Below, one piece after another: positions 22,089 to 34,256 of a stretch of 64,000 nucleotides of DNA. Position 1 is the first letter of the stretch; each line of letters begins with the position of its first letter. Origin of the DNA: Taxawa tesnikishii (nom. ined.) (taxonomy: Eukaryota > Ascomycota > Dothideomycetes > Dothideales); the NCBI GenBank assembly GCA_030247885.1, contig JAPDRO010000003.1:1798001-1862000 (forward strand), read 5' to 3'. A model generated the notes under the pieces. It saw only the letters and a list, made by a program, of their open reading frames with translations, was not told the DNA's origin and searched no databases. Position numbers and translations under genes: made by a program.

Positions 22089-24006
22089 CTACTTCGCCTT
22101 GCCCGTCGGGATCTGGAAGAACAAGGCCGGCTCGCCGTTCCTGAACGGTCTATCAACGCGATAGAAGCCCTTGCGGTCGAACTGCATGACATCGCCCTCC
22201 TTCAACTCGGCCACGTTGCAATCGGCCAGCGCCTCCGTCTTGGTCTCCGTCTTCGGGTTCAGGAAGTCCTCGAAGTTGTCCGTCTCTTCCAACTTGTCCT
22301 TTGTGAGGAGGTAGTCGAACTCGTACAACTGCACGGGCACCAACTCCTGATCCGTCGACAACCAAGTCACTTTCTTGCTCGTCTTCTTGACGTCGCCCTG
22401 GAGGTGCAGCTCCAGCTCTAGGTTGGTGACTTTCGGCGTCTGGCCGGGGAGGAGGCCGATCGGATTCAACGAGTGTGAGATGTTGCGCACGATGGCGTTG
22501 CCCCAGTTCATGAGAGTGATTTCCTCGTCCTGGGCGAAACTCGCCGCGTCGGCTTGGTCCAGGATGATGTTCTTGCTGTACACGACTTTTTCTTGCCCAG
22601 GTTCGTGTACTTGGCGTGCTTGTCTTTCTCCTCAGTGAAGGGGCCTCGCGCGCTCCGACGACCGTGCAGGTGACTTTGTCTTTGTCTTCGACGGCGGTGA
22701 AGCGCGATGCGAGCGGGTCAATGTATTTCTTATTCGTCGCCCAGAAGGTCGTCCAGTCCATCAGGGTAATGGATTTGCTGGGGCCTTGCTTCAGAATGAA
22801 CTCTTGCAGCGCTTCGATCGTCATGCCGCGCCGTCGGATTCCGCGTACGGTGGGCATGCGCGGGTCATCCCAGCCCCAGACGGAACCTTGGTCTACCACC
22901 TTTGTAAGCTTGCGTTTTGACAGGAAGGTACGGATGAAGGCCATGCGGGCGAAGTTCCAGTTGTACACGTGCCGCAGCTTGAGCGCTTTCAGCATCCATT
23001 GGTACTGCGCGTCGCGGTCGTTGTACTCGGTCGTGCGGAGTGCGTGCGTCACGCCCTCGACGGCGTCGACGACGGGACAGGCGAAGTCGTACGTTGGGTA
23101 AATCTTCCACGTCGAGCCGGTACGGTGGTGTGGCTGGGGTGAGCAACGGTAGAGAACAGGGTCACGCATGGCTCCGTTGTTGTTCTGCATGTCCAGCTTT
23201 GCACGGATGTACCACTTTGTGCCCTCGTCGCTGCCTGACTTCATCTCCTCGAAGTGCTGCAGGTTCTCCTCGATGCTGTTATTCCGGTTCTTGCTCTCAA
23301 CACGAGCCATGCGCTCCTTCTGAAGAATATCCTGTGGCGTGTTGTCCGCATATGCCATGCCGTCCTTGATCATCTGCACCTGGTAGTCGTACAGTTCCTG
23401 GAAGTAGTCACTGGTGTGCGTCACCTGATCCGGCTTGATACCCATGAGTTCCAGATCCTTGACAATCGAATCCTCAAACTCCTGCTTCTCCTTCAGTGGA
23501 TTGGTATCGTCGAAACGCAGGATCATCTTGCCCTGGTACTTCTTGTGCGCGAAGTAGTCGTTCAACAGGGCCGCCTTTGCGTGACCAATGTGCAAGTATC
23601 CCGACGGCTCAGGTGGGAAACGAGTGACGACGCCGTGCTCGGTGTCCTGCAATCCGATATCGTAGTTGCCTCCCTCGTCCTTCTTCTCAGCCTGCTTCAC
23701 CTTGTCCTCCTTCGACCGCGTCGGCAGGTCGAGCGTTGGGTTGACCGTCTCCTCGATGTAGCGGAACCAGCGCGAGAGGTTGACCATCAGGTTTTGCTTG
23801 ATGTAGGCGTGGGCCACGCGGTTCGCGCGAAGTGTCTTCCATACCGTGGTGTCGGCATCGGTGACGGTGTAACCGACGATGTAGGAGCGGAGAGTGAGGT
23901 GGGTGTCGAGCTGGCCGAGGGGCTCCTCGATCTGCTTGAGGTTGAGGGGCTTCAGTGCCTCAGCGCGGTCCTGCCATTCCTTGATCTGCGCACTGTTGTC
24001 TGCCAT
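22089..24006 (-). CDS. GUS1: Cytosolic glutamyl-tRNA synthetase
   Basis: About 639 aa, intronless. ATG at 24006 (MADNSAQIKEWQ); the frame is open upstream but has no ATG. Charges tRNA-Glu with glutamate in the cytosol. The N-terminal ~110 residues are the GST-like domain that in yeast binds the cofactor Arc1. The catalytic core has the class I HIGH motif in RFPPEPSGYLHIGHAKAAL (the PSG form marks GluRS, not GlnRS), FDDTNP, and a KMSKS-type loop in FLSKRKLTK. The C-terminal beta-barrel anticodon domain ends in FFQIPTGKAK. Two single-base losses (GGGG 22640-22643 and TTTTT 22587-22591 on the + strand) disrupt the frame between core and barrel. Confidence 0.95.
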
Positions 24007-24641
24007 GTTGGCGACGATGAGTGGTTCCGAACCGGAAAGTGATCGTGTGCTTTCTGCCTTTAGTGTTTGGGCGTGTCTTGTGGTGCTGCAGCGTATCTGA
24101 TACGCCGGTTGCTCTCTCCAAAATGCAATTGAGAGTTGTGCACAAGCTTGAGTGTGTAGTGGAAAGAATTTGTGAGTAGCAGGTACAGCGTTTCGCGCAG
24201 GAGCGAAGAGGGTCCTCGTCACAGAAAAAGTGGGATGGCGGGGTCGGGGGCGGTCAAACCTCGCCGACCTTCAGCCTCCATCCATCTTCGTTCGTCACGC
24301 GTACATCTGTTCCATGCCACTGACAGATTGTCTGCCCGTGTCTCGTTCTGGTCCCTTCTGCCAGCCTTGCTCGGAAGATCTGGACGAGGCAAAACACCCA
24401 GTGGTGATAGGAAGAAACAGAAGCCGAAAGAGGTTGTGTATTAGCAGTATCTGGTACTATATACGAAATCGCAGAAGACAATCCAAGGGGTATCACAATC
24501 CAAAACACATCCTTCATCTCTCTCGCACATGGACCAGAACACCACACCAGTAGCCCTCCTCTTTGAGTACAGAGACAAGCTCGCGCCCAAACGCAATATC
24601 CACAAAAGAAAAAGAAAGAGAGGGATGGAGGGATGAAACCA
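24007..24641. other. Intergenic: GUS1 promoter and 3' region of the coiled-coil gene
   Basis: No independent gene recognised. The frame of GUS1 stays open upstream to about 24222 without an ATG, so a longer, organelle-targeted form would need a non-ATG start. Confidence 0.45.
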
Positions 24642-27094
24642 TCACTCCATCAAACTCTCCCTCAAGCCCTCCTCATCCAACGTCCTTAGCACCGGCTCTC
24701 TGGGCCTGGAACCTGTCTCTCTCGCAGGAGTCGGTGGCGCATTCGCAAACCCGAAAATAGGACCCGGTTGATTGATCCCCGGCGGCCTCAGCTTCATCAC
24801 CGTTCTCTCCCGCTCTATCTGTCCCCCACCCTCGTCAACTGCACGCTCGCATCCACCTTTGTTGTCGCGGTAGACGCCTGCGGTGTGGCACCCCAACGAC
24901 CCCAAACCCACCCACCGACTCTGCGGCCTAGAGTAGCCTTGGCTGCAGACGAAGCGTTGCCCGCGGGGGCGCGCTGGTCGGCTGCCATGCCGCTGAGCAG
25001 GTCTCTGCTTCGATCCGAGTTGCGCTGCGTAAGTGCGGGCCGGGCGGCGTGGGCGACGGTGGCACTGACAACAGGTTGGGAGGACATGGTACGGTTGACG
25101 TTCGCAGAGGCGGTTAGAAGCTGCGAGGGACGGTTCTGCAAAGTGTGTATGTCCATGCCGGAAATCGACAGGAGGGATTCGTGCGAGTTGGCACGACGGA
25201 GCGGACGAGTGAAGAGGTCTCGCTGCTGTACAGGTAGGGATGTATCATCCATGAATGTCGCTGTGGTCTTTTGAGCGTGGTTGGCCCCTGCATCGTAGAG
25301 CGTTTCCTCTCGTGTGGACTCCTCTCCTTCGACAGGTCCGTTGATGTCAGTTTCATCGTCTGGCATCTCAACCGGCGTATCCAACGGCGCCAGTTCATTC
25401 AAGTTGAAATTCGAGAGCGGTGGCGCCGTAAAGTTGCGACTAGAACTTCCTGATGCCCGCTTTGCTTGCACGGCCGTGAACATCGGCGAGCCGGGGTCTT
25501 CACTATCAGGCGTCGTGGGCCGGGACGAGTCCATGTCCATTTCGCTGTAAGTCCGATCGAAGATTGATGGTGCGTAGGACATAGGGGTGCTGGGTATGGA
25601 GGACATGGTCAAATTAGACTGCATAGACCAACGATGGCCGGGAGCAGGTCTGCTTGGAATGCTCACGGCCGTCTGAGACAAAATTGTCGCAGCAGACAAA
25701 GGCGTGCTTGGGCCGATACCAGACATGGACGATCTGGGCGTCCGCGTGCCAGATGGAGGTGTGAAATGGCCGGCGGTAAGGGAATGGCGTTTCTTCTTGG
25801 GCCTCCGTAGAGTTTGGGTCTGCGCTCGTAACCCATCCACCGGCGTTGGAGGAGCATGGTAGTGGTGATGGACATGCAGCTCTTGCGGATTGGCGCGGGA
25901 CAGCTCTTGACCAAGACTCGTCTTTCTTTCCCCGGGCGGCGAAGCTTCTTCGACATCTTCCAATGTGGTGAATTGGGATAGTTGTTCCCTCAGCCTCTCC
26001 ACCTCCTCGTTGGAGTTCGTCAACATTCCCCGGAGCTCGACGATACCGACTTGCAGATTCGCGTTATCCTGAAGGATGTCTTTGACAAAGTGCGACACAA
26101 CGTTGGTTCCGGTCTGTTCGCGGCCCGTCGTCTTCGCAGCAGCAGCACCCTTCAGCCTACCTGCTGCCGTGTCCAGCTCTTTTGCCACCGCCAGCCTCCG
26201 CTCCATCCGACCAACGATCTCTACGTGTCTCTCCTTCTCTTCCTTTGCTTCGTGTTCGATCTGTTCCAGTTGCCCTTCCAACAAAGCCAACTTCCGCTCA
26301 GACTCCCGCCATCTGAGTGTCACCGCCTTCTCGTCTTCGGTTTTGCTTGCCAGACTCTCTTGCAAAGCAGCCTGTTCCCGCTCATACTCCTCCAGCTCTC
26401 TCTCCAAGCGTTCCGTCCTCGAACTCAACAAGTTGAGTTTCGTGAGTTCCTCCTGGGTCGAACGTAGTGTGGAGGTGAGGTTTTCGATGTGGGTCTCCGA
26501 GTCTAAGACGGCGGTGTTCAACTTCTCCAATTGATCCAACAGGCTCCGGTTCTCCTGAATGACGGCGGCATTGGTACGTTCCAGCTCCAGCTTCTCCACA
26601 CCCAACTTCTCAATCTCAGCACCCATCCGACCGCGCTCTTTCTCAGTATCGGCGATTAGTGCTTCGTGGCGGACAAGGAGCGCCTGAAGGGACCATGTCA
26701 GTGAGTTTGTTGCCTCCATTTGCTTCGACGACAGTGTGCGTGAGACGACAAGGGCAGGTTGCAGCATGGCAAGGGAACATGTTTTGATATGTATGAAACC
26801 TCACGAGGTGTTGTGGTACGGCTGCGACTATTGGTATAGGAGATTGCGGGCGCAACGGCTATCGCAAGCAATCGAAATGAGCAACATTGGACAGGAAGAA
26901 CAAGGACTCACACTTCCAAGCCGGCCAGCGTCTCTCACGGTGTCTTGGAGGGCCTCGATCTCTCGCAGGTTGTGGCGTAGGAATGCGCAAGACGTGTTCC
27001 CACAGCAGCATTGTGGCCGCGCGGGTGTGGAATGCAGGGAGGAGTCGCCCTCTGGATCGAAGGCTTCGAACGGTTGGAAGCCGTTGAACGACAT
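24642..27094 (-). CDS. Large coiled-coil protein of unknown function
   Basis: Two exons, 27094-26912 and 26722-24642, about 754 aa. Exon 1 has a Cys cluster (PQCCCGNTSCAFLRHNLREI). Exon 2 starts QMEATNSLTWSLQALLVRHE, followed by a long heptad-rich coiled coil (about residues 70-300, many EEL/ERE/LERELEEYE patterns). A Ser/Pro/Thr-rich disordered region carries HVHHHYHAPPTP and RRPKKKRHSL, and the Trp-rich GGWVWGRWG motif lies near the end. The tail RPPGINQPGPIFGF is in another frame, reached if one G is missing in the run at 24823-24827. The architecture is shared with uncharacterised fungal cytoskeleton/septum proteins. I do not assign a function. Confidence 0.75.
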
Positions 27095-27416
27095 TATTGC
27101 GGGCTGCCGGCGCGTGCAGGCAATCGAGATGGGCGCGAAAAGGGCATAATAACTACTCAAGGCAAAGGGATCAGGGGTGTTGTTTGTGATGTTTGCGATG
27201 CACAGGTAGAGGTGGTGTTGTGTTTGTGTTTGCCGAAAGCAGGCTGCGAGAGTTACACAAACACCGTCCCCAGCCACCATGCGCCCACCAACCCCACACT
27301 CCTTGCATCTTACCCGAATCACGTGCCTGCAACAACTGAATTCTGAGACACTGAACTAATCGATCAATCATTACTGTTCATTATATCTCACAAACACGCA
27401 CAATCGCTTCCACCGT
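27095..27416. other. Intergenic
   Basis: Short region between the promoter side of the coiled-coil gene (-) and the 3' end of the AIF3 gene (-). Nothing recognised. Confidence 0.5.
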
Positions 27417-29233
27417 CTAGATCTTGACCTCTGCAGGAACGCTGATCTCCAGAATGTCAACCCCTCTCTCAATCTCCGACTTCTTCGGCATCGCCTTCCT
27501 CCGCATGAGCTCTGCAGCCTGCGTCATGTACGGATCCTTCATCATGCTCGACACAGCAACCACTTCGTCGCCCTGGGTAAAGTACGCGACGAAGCTCGGT
27601 CCCTTCTGCACATCCGTCTCGCCTTGCACGATCACGTCATCGTAGCCGCCGACTGTGTTTCCGCAGTACCGCAGCTGGGCGCCAAGGGCCGACCAGAAGA
27701 CAGGAATGAAAGGCTTGGGACTCGCGGATGGATTGTTGATCTTTGCCGCCACGCTGCGGCCGGCGTTCTGTGCCACATCCCAGTGCTCGATGCGGATGGG
27801 TTTGCCCTCGCCGCCTGGGCCGTGGTATGGGTACGTGGCGATGTCGCCGATGGCGTACACATCCTTGAGGCCCTCCACTTCAAAGGCTTCGTTCACTCTC
27901 ACGGAGCCGTCGTCCAGCAGCTTGACCTCCTTGGCGTCTTGAAGGTAGTCGGTAGATGGTCTGATACCGACACCTTCGACGACGACGTCCGCTTCCAAAA
28001 CCTTGCCACCCTTGAGATGTACGGCCCCAACCTTGGAAGAATCGGACTTGGATGGCGTGGCCTTCTCGACAGAGCTCTCCATGTGAAACTTGACACCGTT
28101 CTTCTCGAGGAGACCCCGGAAGATGGCACCGAGCTTCTCACCCATGACGCCAGCCATTGGCTCCTTCTCCATGCCGATTACCTGAACCTCGTGCTTCTTT
28201 GAGGCCAGGCAGTTTGCGACCTCCATACCGATGAAAGAGCTGCCCACGACGACGATCTTCTTACCACCATCTTCGCCTGCAGCTTCAATGATCGACTTGG
28301 CGTGAGGAATGGCTCGCAGAACGAACACGTTTCCAAGATCACCCTTCAGGCCGTCCATTGGCAGCCACTTGGGTGTACCCCAGATGCCATGACGAGCTTG
28401 CTGTAGTTGTATTCCTTGCCGTCTTCCGTAGAAACCTTTCTGCTGCCGAAGTCGACGCTAGTGACGTTGCTCCAGACAAACTCAACGTCACCACCCTTGT
28501 AGAAGTCCTCCGACCTCCAGGCGAGCTTCGAGACATCGGTCATTAGAGCCTTGGAAAGCTTGGTCCGGTCAATGGGCTGGTAACCTTCTCGAGAAATGCA
28601 AGTAATGTGGCCGGTGTAACCGCCGCCGCGGAGGCCTTCTATGGTACCCAAGGCGCCACTGCCGCTGCCGATAACCACTACTCTGTCCGAGCCCTTGGCC
28701 GAACACTTGATGCTGAGGCCTCTCCTGTTGGCCTTAATCTGTGCCTCCTCGCCCTTGATATACACGGCTCCGTCTCTTTCGATGACCTGGAATTTAGCAA
28801 GAGGGTCCAGTGCTGGTGCGTCTTCGACATCACCGGTCGAGACCTTGAAGCAGGCTGTCCGGACGCGTTAGTACAACAGCTGCCAATTCACTGAGGTTTA
28901 CCCACCTCCATGCCATGGGCAGGTTAATCTGCCTTCGGGTGTCAGAACACCCTTGACTAGTGGGGCACCGTAGTGTGTGCAGTTGGGGCTCATAGCATGA
29001 ACCTCGCCGTTGACCTTAGCCAACAGAACCTTGCCATTCTCAATGCCCTCAATCTCGCACTCCTGCTTCTGGCCGTTCTTGAGGTTGATGCCAGTCAACT
29101 CCTTGAGCTTGAACTCTTGCGCCATGATTCGCGAGCTGGTGCCGAAAGTCGCTTTGAATGTGCTTGGTTTATACTGTGTTCTCAGGAGTGGTTTGAAAGC
29201 TTGGCGGAGGACGAAAGGACGTAGGGGCAGCAT
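27417..29233 (-). CDS. Rieske-containing AIF-like (AIFM3-type) FAD/NAD(P)H oxidoreductase, probably mitochondrial
   Basis: Two exons, 29233-28906 and 28854-27417, about 588 aa. The intron has a perfect TACTAAC branch site. The N-terminus MLPLRPFVLRQAFKP is basic and amphipathic, fitting mitochondrial import. A Rieske [2Fe-2S] domain follows with CTHYGAPL and CPWHGACF, the second completed only by splicing. The flavoprotein part has the FAD motif VVVIGSGSGALGTIEGL, the NAD(P) motif VVVGSSFIGMEVA and the second FAD motif DVYAIGDIA. The C-terminal dimerisation domain begins near IEHWDVAQNAG. In AIFM3 the pair shuttles electrons between NAD(P)H and an iron-sulfur centre; the partner here is unknown. 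One base is missing in the CCCC run at 28378-28381. Confidence 0.9.
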
Positions 29234-29737
29234 ATGTAGACAAGAGGAGATACAGGAGAGATAATCCGGAGAGTGTCGCCAGCTTCGGGATACTTATGTG
29301 GGATAGTAGTGCTACCTGCTGCAAGTGTTTACGTCGTGCTACCGAGTCGTGCCTTCCTAGCAGCGGGTCATCACCAATTCCTGCCTCTTCTGATTGGACG
29401 GATCAGCTGCGAGGTGACGTTTATTTATCGATAGCAGCTACCCCACTATTCATCAATGGCTGTCGCTCCCGTCAATGGTCAGCAAGTGAATCCTTCATAG
29501 TGTCGCGTAGTCAAAATGCTTACAGAACACTTATTCGAGCCTCGTCTGCTAACATCACCACTGATGGGGTACTGCAGGATACTGTTCGTTACAAAGTCTC
29601 GGGTCTTTCAAGTGTCCTACAACTGGCCGCGGCAAGGCAGTTGCCTTCGACGGTGATGGGCATTAACACAGAGAAGCCCAGAACTTCTGTAACACACACT
29701 GAGAACCGGCCATGCCTGATAACAGGACCATCTACGG
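29234..29737. other. Intergenic
   Basis: Promoter side of the AIF3 gene and 3' side of the aquaglyceroporin. No gene recognised. Confidence 0.45.
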
Positions 29738-31609
29738 TCACGTTTTGTGCCTGTGCTGCTTCCACCTCGTCCGGATTTCCTTCTTGCTCGGCAGTCGATA
29801 ATTGATTGGACTCTCGCCTCCCGTAAAGATGAACCAGTCATACAGCACACAACCACAGATCGTCCCGACCAGTGGTCCCGCCCATGCACCGTAGATCCAC
29901 CACCCAGTCGTGAACGTCTGCGATCCATAGCCCTCCCACAGCGCAACCAGTCTGGGTCCGAAGTCCCTCGCAGGGTTGAGCGCTGGTCCGGTATTGTATC
30001 CCATGACCATCATGAGCACACTGACCAGCAGGCCGAGGATGAAAGCGTTCATCCCGGCGCCAGGTGGTGCGTTCTGATCATCTCCTAGGGCGAGCAGGAT
30101 GCACATGAGGATAGCACCTCCAACAACCTCGCTGAAGAAAGCCGTCGCTGTGCTTATAAACGGCTGCGGTACGGTGTACAGGCAGGTTCCAGTCTTCATC
30201 TCCTCGTGTCCGGGGTCAAAGTTGGTGACTGCGTCTCGGTAAACGTAGAAGGCCATGATGCCCGCCACGAGGCCGCCGAACATTTGTGCGATCACGTAGT
30301 AGAAGCATCGCTTCCAGGGAAAGCCACGGAAGATTGATAGCGTGATGGAGATGACAGGGTTCAGGTGTGCGCCGGAGATACCACCAGCTAGGTAGATGGC
30401 GAACATGAAACCGAAACCCCAGGACCAACATTTGGTCTCGTACGACCCGTACGTCCCGTTGGAGGTTGTCACGGATAGGTTTGCCGCTAGGCCGATGCTG
30501 CGAATATGTTAGTCTGTACATCGAGTGTTTCATAAACAACGCTCTCAACAGTCAATTCAGCTGACTGACTGACTGACTACTATAGCAAGGCAGCAGCATT
30601 ACTGCTGTATTCGCATGTAGACAACACACGCGCAGATAGGACACGCCGTGCTTGATCCTCGTGCTTGGCCGTGGCAAAGAGGCAACAAGGCCTGGCGCTT
30701 TAGCCTCGATAGTGCCTCTCCAGCTATGGAGTTGCGTTGCGGTAGTAATCAGTCAAGGAGTCCAACCGACTGTCGAGAACATTGGTAGGAAGTCAAGAAT
30801 TTAGGGCCTGCCTACTAGATAGCCATAGTAGTAGCAAGAAACTCGGCGAAAGGTTCAGGGAACTGAGCCCTCCGCTTCGCCCACGCGTTGCGAAAATCAT
30901 CGAAGTCACGATCTCGAAGCCGTTGCTGTTGTTGCTGTTCTTTGCACAGCTGCTGTCTGCTCGACGCCTCGGTCGCGATCCTCTCAAAGTCCGGGTTGTC
31001 GTCCTCGTCTTCCGTCGGCCGTCTGGAAATCGAAGCCGACTCGTTACGGCTTTTGCTCTCCTCTTCCTCCTCTCGCTGTACCCGATCATGCGGCATGACT
31101 CTGGTGATGGGCCAGCTGTCTTCTGAGCGCACATCTACCGGAATAGATTGTCCTTCCATGTTCGCCGCCCGCAGCCCAGGAACCGCAACAACCGGCTGAG
31201 ACCTTAGACGTCCGTCAGACCCTATCTGCAGGTAACTCGGCAGTGCATTCTCGTCGTGTTGACCTCTCTCGAGATCGGCCTCTTCACCGTTTTGGTGTTG
31301 CCCGCCCTGCTGTTGGCTGCGCTGTGGTTCCTGCTGTTGGTTTTGTTGCTGTCCCTGCTGCTCCTGCTGTTCTATGGCCAGCCTTCCGATACCTGCGAGC
31401 ATGCCAGGTCGCACTGTTCTCGGGAGCGCAGCGGCTAGGCCGAACAACGGACCACCCGGCGGTGGCTGTCCATACCACGGGTTGAGAAGAATGTATGCTG
31501 GATCAACGTGAGCTTGCCGTGGATCGCTTTGTTGAGACTCTCCATGCTGTTGTGAAGATCCTTCACCCTTATCTTGACCCCCTTCCCGCTGAGGCTGTGG
31601 TTCCAAATC
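29738..31609 (-). CDS. Aquaglyceroporin (MIP family) with long N-terminal cytoplasmic domain; 5' end unresolved
   Basis: Exons 31609-30816 and 30497-29738 join through a 318-nt intron (branch GACTAAC) to 517 residues without a break. The first exon begins after an acceptor (GACCTCTAGCAG), so a further 5' exon with the ATG is expected and not found. The N-terminal ~250 residues are Gln/Glu-rich. They contain NPWYGQPPPGGPLFGLA and LPRTVRPGM, a pattern of fungal Fps1/Yfl054-type channels. Pore motifs are SGAHLNPVIS (NPV in place of NPA) and GPALNPARDFGPR; the Asp after Arg marks glycerol-permeable members. These channels move glycerol and water across the plasma membrane and respond to osmotic stress. 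Regulation by the N-terminal region is inferred from Fps1. Confidence 0.85.
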
Positions 31610-32814
31610 CTGCTAGAGGTCAGCAAAGATCTATGCTTGTGCAGTGGTCTCAATAGGCGATAGACTGCGAGGATGAAGCTATAGCGAGGTAGCAGCAATG
31701 CTAGCGTATCTGCAGGTGCATGACACACATAGATGGACGATGCATGATGCTTGCCCCCGAGCATTTGCCGGCTACTACTATATGGGTCTGAGGAGCCTAT
31801 CTAACAAGCATCCTGATGCGTGTATAGTTGGCCCCCGGCTTGCGATAGCAGTCAGCCAAGCAGTTGAACGGCCTGTTGAGAGCACTTCGCTGATTGACAT
31901 GCCAGTGATTACAGGGTACCAGCACGCACATTGTCTGATTTTGAGCTCATTCGCTCATTCTGCTGAGAACCTTTTCGCCCATTTGAAAGCCGCAGACTTT
32001 CTTTGGAGGACGAGCTTCTTTTTTCTTGTCCGAAGACCTCTCCTTGCTTGACCTGACCATGTCACGGGCTTTCTTTTGTGTTGTTGTAATGACTCTGTTG
32101 TAGGAGATAGGAGATCGCAATCAAGGTCAGACTCGAGAAAATTTATGCCGTGTCGCAAACTGCTGGTAAGTTCCAGATGTCGTGTGAACTATGTCGTGTG
32201 GTGGGCCGTTTCCGCTGACAAAGGTCACGGTGAACGAAAAGGTATTCGTTTCGTGAGCTACTACTGTGGTAGTAGCGAAGCCAATCTTGTTCTACAGCAG
32301 CAACGACTTCGTGAATATTGCTTCGCAAGCACCACTGTGGCTCGTTGATTCTGTTGGAGGGTCGCGATGGACAGCAACAATAGAAGGTTAACGGTTCATG
32401 CAAAGCTTGCAAAGGCTACTACGCACATACCTACACGTTCCTCAAGTTATGGTTTTAGGACAGCGCTTGTCACGAGCACGTCAGATGAACGTAAAACAGC
32501 AAGAGTCAGCAATTAGCATGGTCTGATGCTGGTCGACGAAGTATCTCGGAGATCGAACCGAGCGCAGGATGATTGGTCGTAAGGATCAAGCTCTAAGCAC
32601 GAGCACAAAGCTCAACAACGGATGCTGGTGTGCCGAACCGCCGGAGTTTGACGCAGCTTTTGGGGTATGGAAAAGTATGAAGACAATGTTGCAGACATGA
32701 CGTTGTTACGAATTTCGCCTTTTGTACATGATTAATCGCAACCCCTGTACGCGCTTGATCTGCTCGCTAACAACTTATGATCTCTGACAAAGACCCTCTA
32801 GAGTGTGCAATGCC
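31610..32814. other. Intergenic, 1.2 kb
   Basis: Should contain the missing first exon and promoter of the aquaglyceroporin (a frame starting MLGGKHHASSIY near 31764 on the minus strand is one candidate, not proven). Otherwise no gene recognised. Confidence 0.4.
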
Positions 32815-34256
32815 TTACACCTCAGCACCAAGGCTCTTGCGAGCTTTCTTCTCCTTCTTCTTGTCTTTCTTGGAACTGGCAGACACGCTCTGCGCCTGCG
32901 CCTGCTTTGGCGTCTCTGCAACCGGCGCCGGGGTTGAGACCGGAGCCTCTTCACCTGCTGGCTTAGCCTTGGCCGGCCTTCCCCTCTTCTTCTTCTCCGG
33001 CTCTCCGTCAGATTTGGCGGTGGGACCTTGCTTGCGCTTGAGGGTAGGACTCGATTCCTTCGTCTGCCCATTCACGGAAGTGAAGCCGCCGTTTGCTTTC
33101 GATTTAGATGCAGGCGTGGGCATGACGGGCGAAGAGTGCGCATCTGCTGCTTTGTTCTTGCGACGACCGGTCTTTGCTGGCGGCGGGGTTGGTGCTTTCG
33201 CAGGAACCTCGTCTTCGCTCTCGGACTCGCTGTCGGTGCTAGACTCCGATGTTGTAGAAGACGTGTCTGATTCTGCGCCGGCCTTCGCCTCCACGGCAGC
33301 ACCTGCAGTGCTAGCTACCTCCTCCTCATCGTCGTGGGCCTCTTCTTCCTCATCTCCCTGAGCATCAAGTAATCTCGCAAGCGCCTCACCTTCCTTTGCA
33401 GTATATTCCTTCATCTCTTTCTCGTAAAGATCCTTGGAGGCCTGGTACCGAGCTTTCCACTCCTGCGACCGGGTTAGCCGTTGTCGAGATCACGTTGTGG
33501 CTATAACAAGAGAGTAATACCTCCTTCGTCGAATCGGGCAATTCATTCCACCGCCTGGTAGCTTCAGCTGCAACATCTCCTCTTTTTGATCCTTTCCTAG
33601 CTCTGCGTTGATCTCCGGACGGACGCTTTGCAGGAAGAGGAAGTATGCGGTGAGCGGGCGTTTGGGTGCATTGGGATCCTTGGGCTTTGTCGTGTATTTG
33701 CGCTTCTGCTTTCCTTCTGGTTCGGGCTCGGCCTTCTCGACCTTGAGTGATGCGTCGCTCTGAGATCCTAGAATTCCGAGTTGACCAAGGATATCTAACC
33801 TGCTTGTGTCGAGTTGCCCCTCGCCGTTGAGAACAGAGTTGGTATGGTTGATATAGGCAGTGATCGTTTCCGTGATGGCGCCATTGAGTTTCATGTATGA
33901 TGTGACAAGCTGCAGGAGTCAGTGAGGTACTGTAGACTATGACAGGTAGTTGTATGGAAGCCGGATATTTTGCGATGACGACGCGACTGTTTACGCGACG
34001 CGACGCGATGACTGACGACAGCAACCAGTTGCACGCATCCTGTTCAGACTCTTGTATGTGTATTGAAGCGCTTCGAAGAGATGTGTATATGTGGATTGAA
34101 TGCGCAAGGAAGATTGCAATGCGCGCAAAGGAGGGAACTTACTGCATCTCTTGTGCGAACGAACTCGGCGCGGTCTACGGTAATCTGCGCCTGTTGCGCG
34201 GGCTCTTGCGCGGTCTTCTGTACAGACTCTCTTGCTGTCTGTTTGGTCCTGGCCAT
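32815..34256 (-). CDS. HMG-box chromatin protein with a histone H3-like N-terminus
   Basis: Three exons: 34256-34143, 33909-33521, 33462-32815, about 383 aa. Exon 1 starts MARTKQTARESVQKTAQ. Its first nine residues are those of histone H3, and its last codons (AEFVRTRDA) join LVTSYMKLNGAITETITAY, a helical N-terminal region seen in fungal HMG-box proteins. The HMG box follows: PKDPNAPKRPLTAYFLFLQ, RRWNELPDSTKE, EWKARYQASKDLYEKEM. The C-terminal half is acidic and then Lys/Pro-rich, with an AT-hook-like KKKRGRPAK and a basic tail KKDKKKEKKARK. It probably binds and bends DNA in chromatin. One base is missing in the TTTTT run at 33583-33587, inside the box. Splice sites are good (GTAAGT, GTATTA; branch GCTAAC). 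Confidence 0.88.

Noticed and set aside
24007-24222. N-terminal extension of glutamyl-tRNA synthetase as a mitochondrial presequence
   Set aside because: The frame is open but has no ATG; the extension would need a GTG start. The conserved protein begins at MADNSAQ.
16314-31609. Secondary-metabolite cluster around the methyltransferase, P450s or oxidoreductases
   Set aside because: No polyketide synthase, NRPS, terpene synthase or cluster regulator is present; these enzymes lie tens of kilobases apart among housekeeping genes.
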